From Bacteroidales bacterium UBA6377 (lineage in GTDB: Bacteria > Bacteroidota > Bacteroidia > Bacteroidales > UBA932): a stretch of DNA of 64,000 nt. Positions 1-9,583 of the stretch are shown piece by piece. The stretch is from contig DJQV01000002.1 in assembly GCA_002438805.1 (NCBI GenBank), positions 62,001 through 126,000 of the forward strand. Reading direction: 5' to 3'. The notes below the pieces were generated by a model. That model did not search any database. It was not told the DNA's origin and worked only from the letters and a program-made list of their open reading frames with translations. Position 1 is the first letter of the stretch. Each line of letters begins with the position of its first letter. The position numbers were made by a program, and so were the translations under genes.

Positions 1-1013
1 GCGATGCTTTCTACACAATGAAAAACAAAGCGGGGATGGAGGTGACGGTGACCAATTTCGGAGGCCGTATCACTTCCATAATCGTTCCTGACCGTGACGG
101 GGTGAAGCGTGACGTGGTGCTCGGTTTCGACAAAGTCGAGGACTACTACCCGCAGAACCACGAGACCGATTTCGGTGCCACCATCGGACGCTATGCCAAC
201 CGCATCGCGGGTGCGAGGTTCACCCTTGACGGCAAGGAGTACAACCTCCCGAAGAACAACTTTGACAACTGCCTCCACGGCGGGCCGACAGGCTGGCAGT
301 ACAAGTCTTACACCATGGTGGAGGCTGACGCGTCACATGTCAAGCTGCGCCTTGACTCTCCTGACGGAGACAACGGCTTCCCGGGGGCAGTGACCGCTTT
401 CGTGACATTCACCCTGACTGAAGACAACAAGATCGACATCAGCTACAGTGCCACGACCACGGCGCCGACTGTGATCAACATGACCAACCACTCTTATTTC
501 AACCTCAGCGGAGATCCGTCACGCAGCATAGTGGAGGACAGCCTGTATGTCAACGCTTCCGAGTTCACTCCGATAGACCGTTTCAGCATTCCTCTCGGGG
601 AGAATGTCCCTGTCCAGGGCACTCCAATGGATTTCACCTCCATGCATAAGATCGGGGACAGGATCAACGACACCTCCGACGAGCAGATCCGTAACGGCAG
701 CGGTTACGACCACAACTGGGTGCTCGACACCAAGGGTGATGTCAGCAAGGTTGCCGCCACGCTTTTCTGCCCGTTGACGGGCATAGCGATGGACGTGTAC
801 ACCACAGAGCCGGGAGTCCAGGTCTATACAGGCAACTTCCTTGACGGCAGCATCAAGGGCAAGGGTGGCGTCACCTATCAGAAGAGGGCGGCGATCTGCC
901 TTGAGACCCAGCACTATCCGGACAGCCCCAACAGGCCTCAGTGGCCTTCCACCGTGCTTCGTCCGGGCGAGACCTACAGCAGCCGCTGCATCTATGCGTT
1001 CTATACCAAATAG
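1..1013 (+). CDS. galM: Aldose 1-epimerase (mutarotase), 5' end outside window
   Basis: Interconverts alpha and beta anomers of free aldoses; it probably serves L-arabinose here because it opens an arabinose operon. The reading frame is already open at base 3 (residues D-A-F-Y-T precede the first in-window ATG at 18), and the family normally has residues before its VTNFGG motif, so the true start lies upstream. GalM-like motifs are visible: TNFGGRI, the DFGATIGRYANRI region, LHGGPTGWQ, NMTNHSYFNL with the catalytic His, and a C-terminal LETQHYPDSPN with the catalytic Glu. No signal peptide can be judged. It stops 9 bases before the symporter gene. Family assignment is firm; the substrate comes from context. 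Confidence 0.9.
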   Translation, partial: DAFYTMKNKAGMEVTVTNFGGRITSIIVPDRDGVKRDVVLGFDKVEDYYPQNHETDFGATIGRYANRIAGARFTLDGKEYNLPKNNFDNCLHGGPTGWQYKSYTMVEADASHVKLRLDSPDGDNGFPGAVTAFVTFTLTEDNKIDISYSATTTAPTVINMTNHSYFNLSGDPSRSIVEDSLYVNASEFTPIDRFSIPLGENVPVQGTPMDFTSMHKIGDRINDTSDEQIRNGSGYDHNWVLDTKGDVSKVAATLFCPLTGIAMDVYTTEPGVQVYTGNFLDGSIKGKGGVTYQKRAAICLETQHYPDSPNRPQWPSTVLRPGETYSSRCIYAFYTK

Positions 1014-1022
1014 TCTGGGGAG

Positions 1023-2972
1023 ATGGGAATTTTTCAGCAAATAGCCGCTTCAGGCTTCAGGACGGTAGATCTTGTCATCGTCCTTGTGTATCTGGTGGTT
1101 CTTGTTTCTCTCGGGCTTTTCCTCGGACGCAACAAAAAAGGCCATCAGAAGAGCGCCAATGATTATTTTCTTGCCGGCAACAGCCTTACCTGGTGGGCTG
1201 TGGGAGCATCCCTGATAGCCGCCAACATCTCCGCCGAGCAGTTTATCGGCATGTCCGGCACCAGTTATGCTGACGGAATAGCCACGGCCGCTTATGAGCT
1301 CATGGCGGCTGTCACGCTTGTCGTCATCGGCAAGTTCCTCTTGCCGATCATGCTCAAGCGCAAGATTTTCACCATACCGCAGTTCCTCCGCGAGCGTTAT
1401 ACGGACGGTGTGGGTCTGGCTTTCTCCATACTCTGGCTTTTCCTCTATGTGTTTGTCAATCTGACTTCTGTGGCCTGGCTCGGAGCTCTTGCCATCGAGC
1501 AGATCCTCGGACTTCAGGGGGCGACGCTTGTCATGGGCAGCTTCTCAATCTCGATGAGGATGGTGATCGTCCTGTTTCTCTTCATCATTGCCGGAATTTA
1601 TTCGATATATGGAGGCCTTGCCTCGGTGGCGTGGACTGACGTGCTTCAGGTGTTCTTCCTGGTAGGCGGCGGCCTTGTGACCGCATTCTTCGCGCTTGAG
1701 GCAGTGGGCGAGGGGGCTGGAGCTATGGCCGGACTGCACAATCTCTTTACCGACCTGACCACCGGAGAACATCTCAACGACAGCCACCTGCATCTTGTCA
1801 TCCAGCAGAGCCACGGGGCCAGCGCGTTCGCCAATGTTCCGGGCATCGCGGCGGTTGTCGGCGGCGTATGGCTCACCAATCTCGGCTACTGGGGTTTCAA
1901 CCAGTACATCATCCAGAAGGGGCTTGCCGCCAAGAGCGTCGAGGAGGCCCAGAAGGGTCTGGTTTTTGCCGGATTCCTCAAGATCCTCATCCCTTTCATC
2001 GTGGTTCTCCCGGGCATCTGCGCTTATTACATCTCTCTGCGTCCTGAGCTCCTCAGCGGGCTTCAGGGTTCGATCAATGTCGCGGATGACGCCTATCCGT
2101 GGCTTGTGCGCAATTTCACTCCTACCGGAGTCAAGGGCTTGACTTTCGCAGCCCTCGCGGCAGCCATAATATCTTCCCTGGCATCCATGTTCAACAGTAC
2201 GTCCACCCTCTTCACGATGGACATCTACAAGAAGTACATCGACAAGAACGCCACAGACAAGAAACTCGTCCATGTGGGACGTCTCACTTCAGTGGCCGCG
2301 CTGGTGATTGCAGCCATAGCGGTGGAGCCTCTTCTGGGCAGTCTTGACCAGGCGTTCCAGTATATCCAGGAGTATTCCGGATTCATCTATCCGGGCATCA
2401 TCGTGGTATTCGGACTAGGTCTGCTCTGGAAGCGTGCCTCCAGCCGCGCAGCGGTTTGGACAGCCATCATCACCATCCCTCTCGGGGTACTGTTCAAGAT
2501 TTTCCTCGGCGGGGTTCCGTTCCAGCTCAGGGCGGGTTACATTTTCATAATCCTGCTTGTTTTCTTCGTACTCATGTCGCTGGTGGACAAGAAATTCGTA
2601 TCCGTGCAGCTGCCTGAGGCCAAGGATCGGGCGACCATGCTCAAATGGGCCCGCAGGATGGGGCTCGCAGGTGGGTTCTTCGTGCTTCTCGCCCTCGTGG
2701 TGATAATATGGGGAGCCCTGCTTCCTGTTTCCGCCACCCCTGAGGACAATTTCATCGCTTATCTCAACGACATCGGTTTCCAGGCCTTCATCTTCTTCGG
2801 CGTCCTCGTCGGCGGCCAGGCCATCTGGCTCTACAGCGATGCCCGTGACAAGAAGGCTGACCCTAAGGCCCTGCCTGTGGATCTCACGCTCTTCCACACC
2901 AGCAAATCATACAATGCATGGGCTTTCGTCATCTGCGCGATTGTCGCTGCACTTTATGTAATACTTTGGTAA
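1023..2972 (+). CDS. Sodium:solute (SSS family) sugar symporter
   Basis: A 649-residue inner-membrane sodium-driven sugar importer of the SglT type. It has roughly 14 hydrophobic segments spread over the whole length, beginning with the segment at residues 15-35. Family-typical features are ANISAEQFIGMSG in the early transmembrane core, WLTNLGYWGFNQYIIQK in the centre, and ISSLASMFNSTSTLFTMDIY. It lies 9 bases after the mutarotase gene and 2 bases before araD, so it is almost certainly cotranscribed with them, and L-arabinose is the likely substrate. That specificity is inferred from the operon, since SSS proteins carry many sugars and other solutes. The next gene's ATG follows the stop with only two bases between them. 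Confidence 0.9.
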   Translation: MGIFQQIAASGFRTVDLVIVLVYLVVLVSLGLFLGRNKKGHQKSANDYFLAGNSLTWWAVGASLIAANISAEQFIGMSGTSYADGIATAAYELMAAVTLVVIGKFLLPIMLKRKIFTIPQFLRERYTDGVGLAFSILWLFLYVFVNLTSVAWLGALAIEQILGLQGATLVMGSFSISMRMVIVLFLFIIAGIYSIYGGLASVAWTDVLQVFFLVGGGLVTAFFALEAVGEGAGAMAGLHNLFTDLTTGEHLNDSHLHLVIQQSHGASAFANVPGIAAVVGGVWLTNLGYWGFNQYIIQKGLAAKSVEEAQKGLVFAGFLKILIPFIVVLPGICAYYISLRPELLSGLQGSINVADDAYPWLVRNFTPTGVKGLTFAALAAAIISSLASMFNSTSTLFTMDIYKKYIDKNATDKKLVHVGRLTSVAALVIAAIAVEPLLGSLDQAFQYIQEYSGFIYPGIIVVFGLGLLWKRASSRAAVWTAIITIPLGVLFKIFLGGVPFQLRAGYIFIILLVFFVLMSLVDKKFVSVQLPEAKDRATMLKWARRMGLAGGFFVLLALVVIIWGALLPVSATPEDNFIAYLNDIGFQAFIFFGVLVGGQAIWLYSDARDKKADPKALPVDLTLFHTSKSYNAWAFVICAIVAALYVILW

Positions 2973-2974
2973 TT

Positions 2975-3670
2975 ATGCTTGAAGAACTCAAAGAAAAGGT
3001 CTGCCGTGCAAATCTTGACCTGGTAAGGCACGGGCTTGTCCTGTTCACATGGGGCAATGTGTCAGCCATTGACCGCGCCAGCGGCCTGGTGGTGATAAAG
3101 CCGTCCGGTGTGAGCTATGACGTGATGAAGCCTCAGGACATGGTGGTCGTGGACCTGGACGGGAAGGTGGTGGAAGGCGAACTCAACCCTTCATCAGACA
3201 CCCCTACGCATGTGGTGCTCTACAAGGCTTTTCCCGAGATCGGGGGAGTCGTGCACACGCATTCCACCTATGCCACTTCCTGGGCCCAGGCGGGTCTGGA
3301 CATACCGAATATAGGCACTACCCATGCCGACTATTTCCACGATGCGGTGCCGTGCACCCCGGACATGAGCGAGGCGGAAGTCAAGGGTGACTACGAACTC
3401 GAGACCGGCAACGTTATAGTGCGCCGCTTCGAAGGACTCAATCCGGTGCATACGCCGGGGGTGCTGGTCAAGAACCACGGGCCGTTCACCTGGGGCAAGG
3501 ATGCCGACGGGGCGGTCTACAACGCAGTGGTGCTCGAGCAGGTGGCCAAGATGGCCTATATCTCTTTCGGAATCAATCCCAACCTTACTATGAACCCGCT
3601 GCTCATCGAGAAGCATTTCTCACGCAAGCACGGGCCAGGGGCATATTATGGACAAATCAAAAAGAAATAA
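2975..3670 (+). CDS. araD: L-ribulose-5-phosphate 4-epimerase
   Basis: Converts L-ribulose 5-phosphate to D-xylulose 5-phosphate, the last step of bacterial L-arabinose catabolism. The product is a class II aldolase-like zinc enzyme. The HTHSTYATSW motif carries two metal-binding His residues, and GTTHADYFHDAVPCT and VKNHGPFTWG follow. The start at 2975 gives 231 residues, the usual family length; the frame is open upstream to 2918, but that would overlap the symporter and add an untypical extension. The gene starts 2 bases after the symporter stop and ends 4 bases before araA. Identification is secure. Confidence 0.94.
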   Translation: MLEELKEKVCRANLDLVRHGLVLFTWGNVSAIDRASGLVVIKPSGVSYDVMKPQDMVVVDLDGKVVEGELNPSSDTPTHVVLYKAFPEIGGVVHTHSTYATSWAQAGLDIPNIGTTHADYFHDAVPCTPDMSEAEVKGDYELETGNVIVRRFEGLNPVHTPGVLVKNHGPFTWGKDADGAVYNAVVLEQVAKMAYISFGINPNLTMNPLLIEKHFSRKHGPGAYYGQIKKK

Positions 3671-3674
3671 GATC

Positions 3675-5216
3675 ATGGTAAAAGCATTTGAAAATCTTGA
3701 GGTATGGTTCGTGACCGGAGCGCAGCTCCTCTATGGCGGGGATGCAGTGGTGCAGGTAGACGGACATTCGCAGAAGATGGTGGACGGGATGAACGCATCC
3801 GGCATCCTTCCTGTGAAGCTTGTATATAAGGGTACGGCCAACTCTTCAGCCGAGGTTGCGGACGTTATGGGCCGGGCCGAGGCCGAGCCTAGATGTATCG
3901 GCGTCATCGCCTGGATGCATACGTTCTCCCCGGCCAAGATGTGGATCCATGGATTGCAGCGGCTCCGCAAGCCTCTTCTGCATCTCCACACCCAGTTCAA
4001 CGAGGAGATTCCCTGGGACACCATGGACATGGATTTCATGAACCTCAACCAGAGCGCACACGGCGACAGGGAGTTCGGACATATACTGGCCCGTATGCGC
4101 AAGCCGCACAAGACGGTCGTCGGATACTGGAAAGATGCCCGTACGCTCGAGCGCATCGCTGTCTGGGAGAGGGTGGCTGCCGCCTGGGCCGATGCCCAGG
4201 ATTGCCGTGTCATCCGTTTTGGCGACCAGATGAACAATGTGGCCGTGACAGACGGCGACAAGGTCGAAGCCGAGATGAGACTCGGCTATCACGTAGACTA
4301 TATGCCGTTCAGTTCTGTGATGCCATATTTTGACGCTGTGGCGGATGCTGACGTGGATGCTCTCGTGGGAGAATATTTCAGGCTTTATGAGCATGACGCC
4401 TCTCTGGAGGACAAGTCTACGGTCGCTTACAGGAAGGTGTGGAACTCCGCCAAGGCCGAACTCACCTTGCGTGCAGTTCTTAAGGATACCGGAGCCAAGT
4501 GCTTCACCACCAATTTCGATGACCTCGGTGATGTAGACGTGGAGAAGACCGGACGCGGGTTTGACCAGATCCCCGGTCTTGCATCCCAGCGCCTGATGGC
4601 CGAGGGCTACGGCTTCGGCGCTGAGGGTGACTGGAAGACGGCAGCCCTTTACCGTACGGTATGGTATATGAGCCAGGGCCTTGAGGGAGGCTGCTCTTTC
4701 CTTGAGGACTATACCCTCAACTTCGACGGGGAACGTTCCGCCATCCTGCAGTCCCACATGCTGGAAGTATGTCCGCTCATCGCAGCCTCACGTCCTCGTC
4801 TTGAGGTACATGAACTCGGGATCGGGGTGCGCAAGACACCTACGGCCCGCCTTGTCTTCACAAGCAAGACCGGCAGCGGCATCACGGCCACCATTGTCGA
4901 TATGGGCAACCGTTTCCGCCTCATCGCGGCAGATGTCGAGTGCATCAAGCCGAAGCCGCTTCCTAAGCTTCCGGTGGCATCCGCACTCTGGATACCGAAG
5001 CCTGATTTCGAGGTAGGCGCCGCTGCGTGGATCATTGCCGGTGGCACCCATCATTCAGCATTCTCCTACAGCCTCACCTCGGAGTATTGGGAGGACTATG
5101 CTGAGATTGCCGACATCGAGATGCTCCACATCGGCGAGAAGACCAACGTGACGGACTTCAAGAAGGAGCTCCGCTACAATGAGATCTATTACATGCTTGA
5201 TAAGGCCCTCAAATAA
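3675..5216 (+). CDS. araA: L-arabinose isomerase
   Basis: Isomerises L-arabinose to L-ribulose in the cytoplasm with a divalent metal. Typical AraA motifs are WMHTFSPAKMWI around residue 90, then LHLHTQFNEEIPWDT, MDFMNLNQSAHGDREFG, and a C-terminal GTHHSAFS. The start at 3675 (M-V-K-A-F-E-N) gives 513 residues, as expected; an in-frame ATG at 3648 would overlap araD. The stop overlaps the next start by one base (TAATG), which points to translational coupling with the kinase. Family and function are certain. Confidence 0.96.
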   Translation: MVKAFENLEVWFVTGAQLLYGGDAVVQVDGHSQKMVDGMNASGILPVKLVYKGTANSSAEVADVMGRAEAEPRCIGVIAWMHTFSPAKMWIHGLQRLRKPLLHLHTQFNEEIPWDTMDMDFMNLNQSAHGDREFGHILARMRKPHKTVVGYWKDARTLERIAVWERVAAAWADAQDCRVIRFGDQMNNVAVTDGDKVEAEMRLGYHVDYMPFSSVMPYFDAVADADVDALVGEYFRLYEHDASLEDKSTVAYRKVWNSAKAELTLRAVLKDTGAKCFTTNFDDLGDVDVEKTGRGFDQIPGLASQRLMAEGYGFGAEGDWKTAALYRTVWYMSQGLEGGCSFLEDYTLNFDGERSAILQSHMLEVCPLIAASRPRLEVHELGIGVRKTPTARLVFTSKTGSGITATIVDMGNRFRLIAADVECIKPKPLPKLPVASALWIPKPDFEVGAAAWIIAGGTHHSAFSYSLTSEYWEDYAEIADIEMLHIGEKTNVTDFKKELRYNEIYYMLDKALK

Positions 5217-6817
5217 TGGACGCGATCAAAGCCAAAGAACTTGTCGCCTCGGGCAAGGCCATATTGGGCATAGAGCTCGGCTCCACTAGGATAAAGTCTG
5301 TCCTGATAGGTTCGGACAACCACCCTCTCGCCCAGGGGAGTTATACCTGGGAGAACCAGCTTGTGGACGGCCTGTGGACATACAGCGTCGATGACATCTG
5401 GGCCGGACTCCAGGCTTCGTATGCGGACCTTTGCTCCGACGTGCGCTCACGTTACGGCGTGGAGGTGGAGAGGCTCGCCGGCATCGGCATCAGCGCCATG
5501 ATGCACGGATACATGCCTTTTGGAAAGGACGGCAACATTCTTGTACCTTTCAGGACCTGGCGCAATACCAACACGGGACGTGCCGCGCTTGAACTCTCTG
5601 ATCTCTTCAAGTTCAATATTCCGCTCCGCTGGAGCATCTCCCACCTGTATCAGGCTATACTCGACGGAGAGGAACATGTGGGCAAGATTGATTATCTCAC
5701 GACCCTTGCCGGCTATATCCACTGGCAGCTCAGCGGACGAAGAGTGCTCGGTATAGGAGATGCATCGGGGATGTTGCCGGTAGATTCCTCTGCCGGTGAC
5801 TACTCTGAAGAGATGATCAGCAAGTTCGACACCCTTGTGGAACCGGAAGGATATCCTTGGAAATTGCGGGACATTCTGCCGAAGGCGCTCATGGCCGGAG
5901 AGGATGCCGGATATCTTACGGAGGCCGGAGCCATGAAGCTTGACCCGAGCGGAAAACTGAAGGCAGGCGTGCCTATGTGTCCGCCTGAAGGCGATGCCGG
6001 CACAGGTATGGTCGCGACCAATGCCGTGCGCAAACGCACGGGCAATGTCTCCGCCGGGACATCGTCGTTCTCGATGATAGTCCTTGAGCACGAACTTTCC
6101 CGTCCTTACGAGGTCATCGACATGGTGACCACCCCGGACGGCAGCCCTGTGGCCATGGTGCATTGTAACAACTGCACTTCAGAGTTCAACGAATGGGTAC
6201 GTATTTTCGGCGATTTCCAAAAACTGCTCGGGGTGAACGCTGACGAGTCCAAGCTCTTCTCCATGCTTTTCAATTATGCGCTTGAAGGGGATCCGGACTG
6301 CGGCGGTCTGGTGGCCTACAATTATGTCTCAGGCGAGCCTGTGACAGGGTTTTCAGATGGACGTCCGCTCTTTGTGCGTTCCGCATCAGACAGATTCGGC
6401 CTAGCGAATTTCCTGCGTGCCCAGCTCTATGCGGCGGTAGGGGTGCTCAAGATAGGCAACGATATCCTCTTCCGGGATGAAAAGGTCGAAGTGGACAGGA
6501 TATCGGCTCATGGGGGCTTCTTCAAGACCCCGGAGGTTGGGCAGCGTATCCTTGCCGCGGCTCTCGATTCTCCGATTTTTGTGATGGAGACTGCCGGTGA
6601 GGGCGGCGCCTGGGGCATTGCCCTGCTTGCACGCTATCGTGTGGACAACCCGGATTCTCTCAGCCTTGAGGACTTCCTTGATTCCAAGGTCTTCGTAGGG
6701 GACGGGGGTATCGAGGTCACCCCTTCGGATGCCGAAGTTGAAGGCTTCGACAAGTATATAGCCAATTACAAGGCGTGCCTGTCTGTTGAGCGTGCCGCTG
6801 TGGAGGCCAAGAAATGA
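5216..6817 (+). CDS. araB: FGGY-family carbohydrate kinase, probable L-ribulokinase
   Basis: Phosphorylates a ketopentose, here most likely L-ribulose, between the isomerase and epimerase steps. The 533-residue protein has FGGY kinase features: an N-terminal phosphate-binding GIELGSTRIK loop, GIGISAMMHGYM, a DASGMLP segment, the GNVSAGTSSFSM nucleotide-domain motif and a C-terminal AGEGGAWGIALLARY. It resembles the Bacteroidetes ribulokinase type rather than the enterobacterial AraB. The start codon shares one base with the araA stop, and the gene overlaps the following one by four bases (ATGA). Xylulokinase activity cannot be excluded from sequence alone, but the ara context favours ribulose. 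Confidence 0.82.
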   Translation: MDAIKAKELVASGKAILGIELGSTRIKSVLIGSDNHPLAQGSYTWENQLVDGLWTYSVDDIWAGLQASYADLCSDVRSRYGVEVERLAGIGISAMMHGYMPFGKDGNILVPFRTWRNTNTGRAALELSDLFKFNIPLRWSISHLYQAILDGEEHVGKIDYLTTLAGYIHWQLSGRRVLGIGDASGMLPVDSSAGDYSEEMISKFDTLVEPEGYPWKLRDILPKALMAGEDAGYLTEAGAMKLDPSGKLKAGVPMCPPEGDAGTGMVATNAVRKRTGNVSAGTSSFSMIVLEHELSRPYEVIDMVTTPDGSPVAMVHCNNCTSEFNEWVRIFGDFQKLLGVNADESKLFSMLFNYALEGDPDCGGLVAYNYVSGEPVTGFSDGRPLFVRSASDRFGLANFLRAQLYAAVGVLKIGNDILFRDEKVEVDRISAHGGFFKTPEVGQRILAAALDSPIFVMETAGEGGAWGIALLARYRVDNPDSLSLEDFLDSKVFVGDGGIEVTPSDAEVEGFDKYIANYKACLSVERAAVEAKK

Positions 6818-7221
6818 GCGGGGAGTTCCTCTGGGATCCTCTGAGAAAAAAGAATGTCACTGCCACACCTGAGGAACAGGTGCGGCAGTGGTTTATTTTG
6901 CAGCTGAGGGACTGCTTCGGTGTGCCGGCCCATCTGATGATGAGCGAGGTTGGCTTCCGTTTCGGAGAGAAGCTCTATAGGGCAGACATTCTGGTATATG
7001 GCCGTAATGCCTCGCCTCTGGCCGTTGTGGAGTGCAAGCGGCCGGATGTGCCCATCGATTTCAGGGTGATAGAGCAGGCCATGCGCTACAATTCTGTGCT
7101 CGGGGTGCGCTTCCTGGTGCTTACGAACGGAAATTTGACCTATCTTTACAAGTTGGAGGGGAGAAGCTTCGTCCCGTGCGAGCGTTTCCCTGATTACGAA
7201 GAGATGATATGTCAACAGTAA
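6814..7221 (+). CDS. Small HsdR-N-like protein with PD-(D/E)XK nuclease fold
   Basis: A 135-residue protein resembling the isolated N-terminal domain of type I restriction R subunits (HSDR_N_2 type), common as a stand-alone gene in Bacteroidetes. The possible catalytic residues are an Asp in RADILVYG and the E-x-K of AVVECKRP near residues 60-75. No helicase or motor domain follows, and no HsdM or HsdS gene is nearby, so it is not a working type I system here. It overlaps the kinase gene by 4 bases and the CCA transferase gene by 13, so it is part of the same compact run. Its cellular role is unknown to me. Confidence 0.75.
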   Translation: MSGEFLWDPLRKKNVTATPEEQVRQWFILQLRDCFGVPAHLMMSEVGFRFGEKLYRADILVYGRNASPLAVVECKRPDVPIDFRVIEQAMRYNSVLGVRFLVLTNGNLTYLYKLEGRSFVPCERFPDYEEMICQQ

Positions 7222-8660
7222 CAGCGCAATTTTTGAAAAGGCCGGTTTTCCGAATATTGAGTGAGGTGGCCGCAGAACGTAAGGTGAGGGCCTTCGTGAT
7301 AGGAGGCTATGTCAGAGACTGTTTTTTGGGCCGTCCCTGCAACGATATAGATGTCGTGGTGGAGGGGAGCGGCGTTGATTTCGCCGAGGCTGTGGGGGAG
7401 CGGCTGCATAAGAAGGTCTCGTATTTCAAGAATTTCGGGACGGCGATGCTTCGCTTTGACGGCGATGAGATCGAGTTCGTGGGGGCTCGCAAGGAGTCCT
7501 ACCGGCGGGAGTCCCGCAAACCCATAGTGGAGGACGGCACCATAGAGGATGACCAGATGCGCCGGGACTTCACTATCAATGCGATGGCCTTTTCCCTTCA
7601 GAAAGATGACTTCGGGGCGCTGATTGACCCGTTCGGTGGTATCCGGGATCTTGCAGCCGGCATCATACGTACTCCTCTGGACCCTGACACCACCTATTCG
7701 GATGACCCGCTCCGGATGCTGAGGGCTGTGCGTTTCGCCGCCAAGCTTTCCACCGGAGAGCTGACATTCAGGATAGTCCCGGAGTCGATGGAGTCCATGC
7801 GCAGGATGGCGGACAGGCTGAGCATCCTCTCTCGCGAAAGGATTGCCGAAGAACTTGACAAGATGCTCGTCACGGACCGGCCGTCCCTGGCTTTTCAGCT
7901 GCTCGATTCCGCAGAGCTTCTGCCGAGGATACTGCCCGAACTTTCAGCACTCAAGGGTGTCGAGACTGTGGACGGTCGTGGGCACAAGGACAATTTCGCC
8001 CATACGCTCGCAGTGACTGACAATATACGCAGGGAGGATGTCGCTCCGCAGGAGGGGAGGGATCACCTTTTGTGGCTCAGGTGGGCCGCACTTCTTCATG
8101 ATATAGGTAAACCTGCCAGCAAACGCTATGACAAGGCCGTCGGCTGGACATTCCACGGGCATGATGTCATCGGAGCCAGGATGGTGCCCCCGATTTTCCG
8201 GAGGCTCGCCCTCTCTATGGATGAGATGAAATACGTCGCAAAACTGGTGCGTCTTCATCTGAGGCCTATAGCCCTCGTGGATGACGGGGTGACGGATTCC
8301 GCAGTGCGGCGCCTGCTGTTCGATGCCGGGGACGACATAGATGACCTTATGCTGCTCTGCAATGCGGACATCACCTCGAAGAACGAGGCCAAGGTGGCGA
8401 GGATCAAGTCCAACTTCGAGCTTGTCAGGCGCAAACTTGTGGAAGTGGAGGAGAAAGATGCCATACGCAACTTCAAGAACCCTATCACCGGGGAGTATGT
8501 GATGCAGGTGTACGGCATCCCCCCATGCCGGGAGATAGGGCAGCTCAAAGAGATGGTCAAGGAAGCGATACTTGACGGCGTGATCGGCAATGATTTCGCG
8601 CAGGCGGACGGATATATGCGGCTGCGCGCGCCTGAACTGGGTCTCAAAGCGGTACAGTGA
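7209..8660 (+). CDS. cca: tRNA nucleotidyltransferase (CCA-adding type) with HD domain
   Basis: Adds or repairs the 3' CCA end of tRNA. The N-terminal nucleotidyltransferase head shows VIGGYVRDCFLGRP followed by a D-I-D pair that holds the catalytic metals (about residues 30-50), then RRDFTINAMAFS and the DDPLRMLRAVRFAAKL region that binds nucleotide and RNA. The C-terminal half has an HD phosphohydrolase domain (LLHDIGKPASKRY). At 483 residues the length is normal for HD-containing class II enzymes. The ATG overlaps the previous gene by 13 bases; the stop shares a base with the recombinase start. A pure poly(A) polymerase is the alternative, but single-copy Bacteroidetes members are normally CCA enzymes. 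Confidence 0.88.
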   Translation: MSTVTAQFLKRPVFRILSEVAAERKVRAFVIGGYVRDCFLGRPCNDIDVVVEGSGVDFAEAVGERLHKKVSYFKNFGTAMLRFDGDEIEFVGARKESYRRESRKPIVEDGTIEDDQMRRDFTINAMAFSLQKDDFGALIDPFGGIRDLAAGIIRTPLDPDTTYSDDPLRMLRAVRFAAKLSTGELTFRIVPESMESMRRMADRLSILSRERIAEELDKMLVTDRPSLAFQLLDSAELLPRILPELSALKGVETVDGRGHKDNFAHTLAVTDNIRREDVAPQEGRDHLLWLRWAALLHDIGKPASKRYDKAVGWTFHGHDVIGARMVPPIFRRLALSMDEMKYVAKLVRLHLRPIALVDDGVTDSAVRRLLFDAGDDIDDLMLLCNADITSKNEAKVARIKSNFELVRRKLVEVEEKDAIRNFKNPITGEYVMQVYGIPPCREIGQLKEMVKEAILDGVIGNDFAQADGYMRLRAPELGLKAVQ

Positions 8661-9583
8661 TGATGCGTGACAGGTACATTGAGTACTTGAGAACGGTCAG
8701 GCGTTACTCGCCAAGGACCTGCGAGATATATGGGGAGGCTGTGGACGGGTATCTTTCCTTCTGCGGGTATGACGGGAGTGAAAAGCTGTCCTCATATCTT
8801 GATGTCCAGTCCGTCAGGTCATACGAGGTGCACCTTCTTGACGAGAAGAGGGAGTCGGCAAAAACCGTGTCGCTTCACCTCAGTGCCCTGAGCGGTTTCT
8901 GCCGTTTCCTTATGAAAGAGGGTGAGCTCAAGGCTAATCCCGTACATCTTCTCAAGAAACCCAGACAGGTGAAGCGACTCCCGGAGTTTTTCAGACGTGA
9001 AGTGATGGACGAGTATTTCAGGAACACTTCCGGAGTACCGGAATATGGAACCTATGAGGCTGCTCTGGGCCGGCTAATAGTGAGTTTTCTATATTGTACG
9101 GGGTTGAGGCGGGCGGAACTCGCTTCTCTAGACAGGAGTTCTCTGGACAGAGGTCGAAAGGTGGTCAGGGTCAAGGGAAAAGGAGGAAAAATGCGGGAGG
9201 TGCCTCTTACTCCCGCACTTTATGACGAAATAATGCTTTATCTTAAATCATTGGATAATATGGAGGGTGCTGACTTGAGTCCGGCTGCACCGCTGCTGCA
9301 GACTCCGAAGGGCGGGAGGCTTTATCCCATGTTCATAGATAGGGCTGTGAAAAGAGAACTTGGGGAAAACGGCGGCGTGGAAGGCCGCAAGTCGCCTCAC
9401 ATGCTTCGGCACACTCTGGCCACTGAACTTCTTGAAGGGGGGACGGACCTCAATTCAATCAAGGAATTGCTCGGCCACTCTTCTCTTGCCGCCACTCAGG
9501 TCTATACCCACACGAGCATCGAGCGCCTGCGTTCGGTCTATCAGAATGCCCATCCGAGGGCCAAGGGGGAAAAAGGGGACTAG
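8660..9583 (+). CDS. Tyrosine recombinase, XerC/XerD family
   Basis: A site-specific recombinase of the chromosome-dimer-resolution type, about 307 residues. The N-terminal SAM-like core-binding domain spans about residues 1-85. All catalytic positions of the family are visible: Arg in CTGLRRAELASL, Lys in VKGKGGKMREV, His-x-x-Arg in PHMLRHTLATE, His in LGHSSLAATQ and the nucleophilic Tyr in QVYTHTSIERL. Start options are GTG 8657, ATG 8660 and ATG 8663; 8660 overlaps the previous stop by one base. It sits in a housekeeping run next to the cca gene, with no att site or mobile genes adjacent, so a resident XerC/D role is more likely than a phage or integrative-element integrase. Confidence 0.88.
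   Translation: MMRDRYIEYLRTVRRYSPRTCEIYGEAVDGYLSFCGYDGSEKLSSYLDVQSVRSYEVHLLDEKRESAKTVSLHLSALSGFCRFLMKEGELKANPVHLLKKPRQVKRLPEFFRREVMDEYFRNTSGVPEYGTYEAALGRLIVSFLYCTGLRRAELASLDRSSLDRGRKVVRVKGKGGKMREVPLTPALYDEIMLYLKSLDNMEGADLSPAAPLLQTPKGGRLYPMFIDRAVKRELGENGGVEGRKSPHMLRHTLATELLEGGTDLNSIKELLGHSSLAATQVYTHTSIERLRSVYQNAHPRAKGEKGD

Noticed and set aside
6814..7221. Type I restriction system
   Set aside because: Only the isolated N-terminal nuclease-like domain is present; motor, methylase and specificity genes are missing.
8660..9583. Xer recombinase as integrase of a mobile element
   Set aside because: It is embedded in a housekeeping gene run, with no att repeats, tRNA gene or mobility genes nearby.
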